Origin: Flavobacterium ajazii
Lineage (GTDB): Bacteria; Bacteroidota; Bacteroidia; Flavobacteriales; Flavobacteriaceae
Assembly (NCBI RefSeq): GCF_010614725.1
Contig: NZ_JAAEHL010000018.1
Span: forward strand, 35,679-99,678
Length of the DNA: 64,000 nt
Reading direction: 5' to 3'
Below, one piece after another: positions 61,767-64,000 of this stretch (the first letter of the stretch is position 1; each line of letters begins with the position of its first letter). The position numbers and the translations under genes were made by a program. A model generated the notes under the pieces. It worked only from the letters and a program-made list of their open reading frames with translations, ran no database searches and was not told where the DNA came from.

Positions 61767-64000
61767 TTAATTGCTTAGATATAAATATCCTGCTGATTCA
61801 TGCTGCTTCGCATTACTATCTTTATATTTTAAAATATAAAAATAAGTTCCTACAGGTAACTTCTCTGATTGTTTAATTGTTGTTCTTCCTTCTGAAATTC
61901 CTTTGAAATTCCCATTAGTATTATCATAACGGTCTCTTGAAAATACCAGGACACCCCAACGATTATAAATCTCAATAGTGTTGTCAGGATAACATTCAAT
62001 ACCTCTTATGTTAAGTTCGTCATTCAAATTATCATTATTAGGAGAAACAGCGTTAAATACTTTAATAACACAACCTTCTATGTTTGATACTGTTGGATTA
62101 TCATCAGCATTATTTTTATCATCTGATTTGTCTTCAACAACAACACCTAATAGACTTTGACCTGTTACAGAAGCCTGATTTGTTACACTTCCATTATTGA
62201 TATCACTTTGCGAAATAGAATATGTCGCTGTAAATGTATGCTCATCAGATTCACCAACTTGTAAACTAATTGGCTGTCCTGATAATACAATTCCTGGCAG
62301 ATTATCTGTAACTTTTATTCCATATAATGGAACATTTCCTGTATTTGTAATTTTAAAGTTATAGGTAATCGTTTCACCTGCATTTGCATATCCGCTATTA
62401 TCCTCATCATTAAATGTTGCCGTTTTAATAATTGCAATCGACGGAGCTTCAACAAAAACTTTTAATACAGCAGTAGTACAATTATTTGAACCAGCTTTTT
62501 CGCAGATCTCATATACCACTTCATAAGTACCTCCCGGAGTATTTGGCAATATATTTACCGTACCGTCTGAATTAAATTCAAAATATGTAAAAGTTGTTTT
62601 TTGTTGAATATTAACATCTGAAGGATCTATTTTCAATCCATTTCTAAAATCATTATCCAGAACATTTATAAATTCCAATGAACCATTTATTCCGTCTGGT
62701 GAAGCTTCATCATTATTGGCAATTAAAACAATACTCGTATCGTTAATGGTAGCCGTACCGATCGCAGTTGTATTGGCAATTGATCCAGCTGTTATTGTAC
62801 CGGTTAGGGTAAAAGTTTCAGATGCTTCATTAATAGCATCAATTAAAGTAGGAACACTTACCGTTACATTAGTACTTCCTGCCGGAATAGTTACCGTAGT
62901 ATTCACTAATGTATAATCAAGAGATCCTGCTGTACCGTTTGTAGTGACAACATTAATTACTGTATCTACTGAACTCGCTACATTCAAACTTACCGTGAAC
63001 ACTGCTGGACTACCCTCGCTTGCCGTTGGGTTTGAAATACTCATTGTTGGCACTCCATTATTATCGGTAATAGTTCCTGTTGTGCTTACTGTTGTATTGC
63101 TTGTAGTACCACTAGTTACAGTTCCTGTTAAGATAAATGTCTCATTAGGCTCATGGATGGCATCGTTCAATATTGGAATAATTACCGTTGCACTTGTACT
63201 TCCGGCAGGAATAATTACTGTTGTATTAACCGATGTATAATCAAGAGATCCTGCTGTACCGTTTGTAGTGACAACATTAATTACTGTATCTACTGAACTT
63301 GGTACATCCAAACTTACCGTGAATACTGCATTCGTCCCTTCTACTGCCACAGGAGCAGAAATACTTACCGTTGGTGTGGTTTCATCATCTGTAATTGTTA
63401 CCGTAGCCTGCTGAACGCCGTTTTCTGTGGCGCCATTACCGCCTGTAACATTAGTAATGTCGATAATCACGGTTTCGTTGCCTTCGTACAGGGCATCATC
63501 GGTCGGATCAATAGTGATCGTTCCGCTCAGCTGGCCTGCTGGTATCGTAATGCTAGTATTGCTTGCGGCATAGTCTGCTCCGCTTGCCGTTCCGCTGAAC
63601 CCTAAGCTTACTACTGTATCGGTAGTCGAAGCGGTGCTCAGTGTAGCGGTGATCGTTGCTGTGCCTGCTGCATTCTCAGCTATGCTTGTTGTGCCGCTTA
63701 ATGTCACGGTTGGTGTGGTTTCATCATCTGTAATTGTTACCGTAACCTGCTGAACGCCGTTTTCTGTGGCACCATTACCTCCGCTTACCCCTGTGATGTC
63801 GATGATTACCGTTTCGTTGCCTTCGTACAGGGCATCATCGGTCGGATCAATAGTGATCGTTCCGGTCAGCTGGCCTGCTGGTATCGTAATGCTAGTATTG
63901 CTTGCGGCATAGTCTGCTCCGCTTGCCGTTCCGCTGAACCCTAAGCTTACTACTGTATCGGTAGTCGAAGCGGTGCTCAGTGTAGCGGTGATCGTTGCTG
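61767..64000 (-). CDS. Cell-surface adhesin with Calx-beta repeats and type B gliding-motility C-terminal domain, 5' end outside window
   Basis: The minus-strand frame is open from the window edge to 61767, about 744 residues. At least four Calx-beta-type repeats are present (NETVIIDITNVTGGNGATEN, VTITDDETTPTVSISAP, NETFILTGTVTSG, SETFTLTGTITAG), then a DUF11-like region (TGNVPLYGIKVTDNLPGIVL) and a type B C-terminal sorting domain (NDELNIRGIECYPDNTIEIY, NRWGVLVFSRDRYD, LPVGTYFYILKY). It is secreted by the type IX system and probably attached to the surface; PorP/SprF and OmpA genes follow. The most N-terminal repeats are nearly identical (339-bp period). Confidence 0.93.
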   Translation of the reverse strand, partial: ATITATLSTASTTDTVVSLGFSGTASGADYAASNTSITIPAGQLTGTITIDPTDDALYEGNETVIIDITGVSGGNGATENGVQQVTVTITDDETTPTVTLSGTTSIAENAAGTATITATLSTASTTDTVVSLGFSGTASGADYAASNTSITIPAGQLSGTITIDPTDDALYEGNETVIIDITNVTGGNGATENGVQQATVTITDDETTPTVSISAPVAVEGTNAVFTVSLDVPSSVDTVINVVTTNGTAGSLDYTSVNTTVIIPAGSTSATVIIPILNDAIHEPNETFILTGTVTSGTTSNTTVSTTGTITDNNGVPTMSISNPTASEGSPAVFTVSLNVASSVDTVINVVTTNGTAGSLDYTLVNTTVTIPAGSTNVTVSVPTLIDAINEASETFTLTGTITAGSIANTTAIGTATINDTSIVLIANNDEASPDGINGSLEFINVLDNDFRNGLKIDPSDVNIQQKTTFTYFEFNSDGTVNILPNTPGGTYEVVYEICEKAGSNNCTTAVLKVFVEAPSIAIIKTATFNDEDNSGYANAGETITYNFKITNTGNVPLYGIKVTDNLPGIVLSGQPISLQVGESDEHTFTATYSISQSDINNGSVTNQASVTGQSLLGVVVEDKSDDKNNADDNPTVSNIEGCVIKVFNAVSPNNDNLNDELNIRGIECYPDNTIEIYNRWGVLVFSRDRYDNTNGNFKGISEGRTTIKQSEKLPVGTYFYILKYKDSNAKQHESAGYLYLSN
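63472..64000 (-). repeat. 339-bp tandem repeat within the adhesin gene
   Basis: The block 63472-63661 recurs at 63811-64000 with one visible difference (GTTCCGCTCAG versus GTTCCGGTCAG). The period is 339 bp (113 residues). These blocks look more GC-rich than the repeats nearer the C-terminus. A second, more diverged pair (62911 and 63235) has a 324-bp period. Confidence 0.8.

Overview
The window is AT-rich and has the marks of a Flavobacterium or close relative (Bacteroidota, Flavobacteriia). These include PorP/SprF and type B gliding-motility C-terminal domains of the type IX secretion system, GH97/GH29/GH130 glycosidases beside AraC regulators and a Reg_prop sensor, CarboxypepD_reg TonB-dependent receptors, an initiator tRNA without encoded CCA, and flavobacterial promoters of the TTG-N19-TAnnTTTG type. 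Taxonomy is inferred from content only.

Layout. (1) 1-9.2 kb: L-fucose/alpha-galactoside utilisation. It holds a truncated two-component Reg_prop sensor, a fucose/arabinose-type isomerase, a rhamnose-mutarotase-type protein, a GH97 alpha-galactosidase-type enzyme, a GH29 alpha-L-fucosidase and two AraC regulators. (2) 9.4-10.7 kb: an autoregulated TetR with a hotdog thioesterase, both preceded by the same palindrome. (3) 10.7-18.8 kb: katG with an OxyR-like half operator, several exported proteins and lipoproteins, a GH130 gene broken by one extra T, and an HTTM-like membrane protein. (4) 18.9-34.9 kb: a complete NIS siderophore locus. It has a 2-oxoglutarate amino-acid hydroxylase, nitroreductase, PLP decarboxylase, an NIS synthetase fused to an N-acyltransferase, a flavin N-monooxygenase, a second NIS synthetase, MATE exporter, stand-alone acyl carrier protein, adenylating enzyme, TonB receptor and PepSY reductase-like protein. 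A shared motif (core TCTAAATAA) sits in all three iron-gene promoter regions. (5) 35.0-43.8 kb: initiator tRNA-fMet, followed by gene modules separated by short fragments that resemble tRNA 3' ends plus terminators. The modules hold orphan exported proteins and an SDR/AraC/TetR/SDR set. (6) 43.9-53.0 kb: a seven-gene minus-strand operon built on a DUF692 multinuclear iron oxygenase (MNIO), its DUF2063 partner and a cysteine-rich substrate-like protein. Upstream in the same operon are a ferritin-like VioB-type protein, an amine/L-amino-acid oxidase, a ThDP 2-oxoacid decarboxylase and a large protein with a LecA-like C-terminus. (7) 53.5-58.4 kb: two small exported proteins and an IS21-family element that has removed the 5' end of a TlpA-like thioredoxin gene. 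(8) 58.8-64.0 kb: an OmpA/TPR protein, a PorP/SprF protein and a Calx-beta repeat adhesin running off the window.

The two most promising systems are the MNIO operon (43.9-53.0 kb), which looks like an unusual RiPP-type or metal-handling pathway, and the siderophore locus. In the latter, an acyl carrier protein and adenylating enzyme are predicted to feed an acyl-ACP to an N-acyltransferase fused to an NIS synthetase. All functions are inferred from motifs and context; no database search was run.
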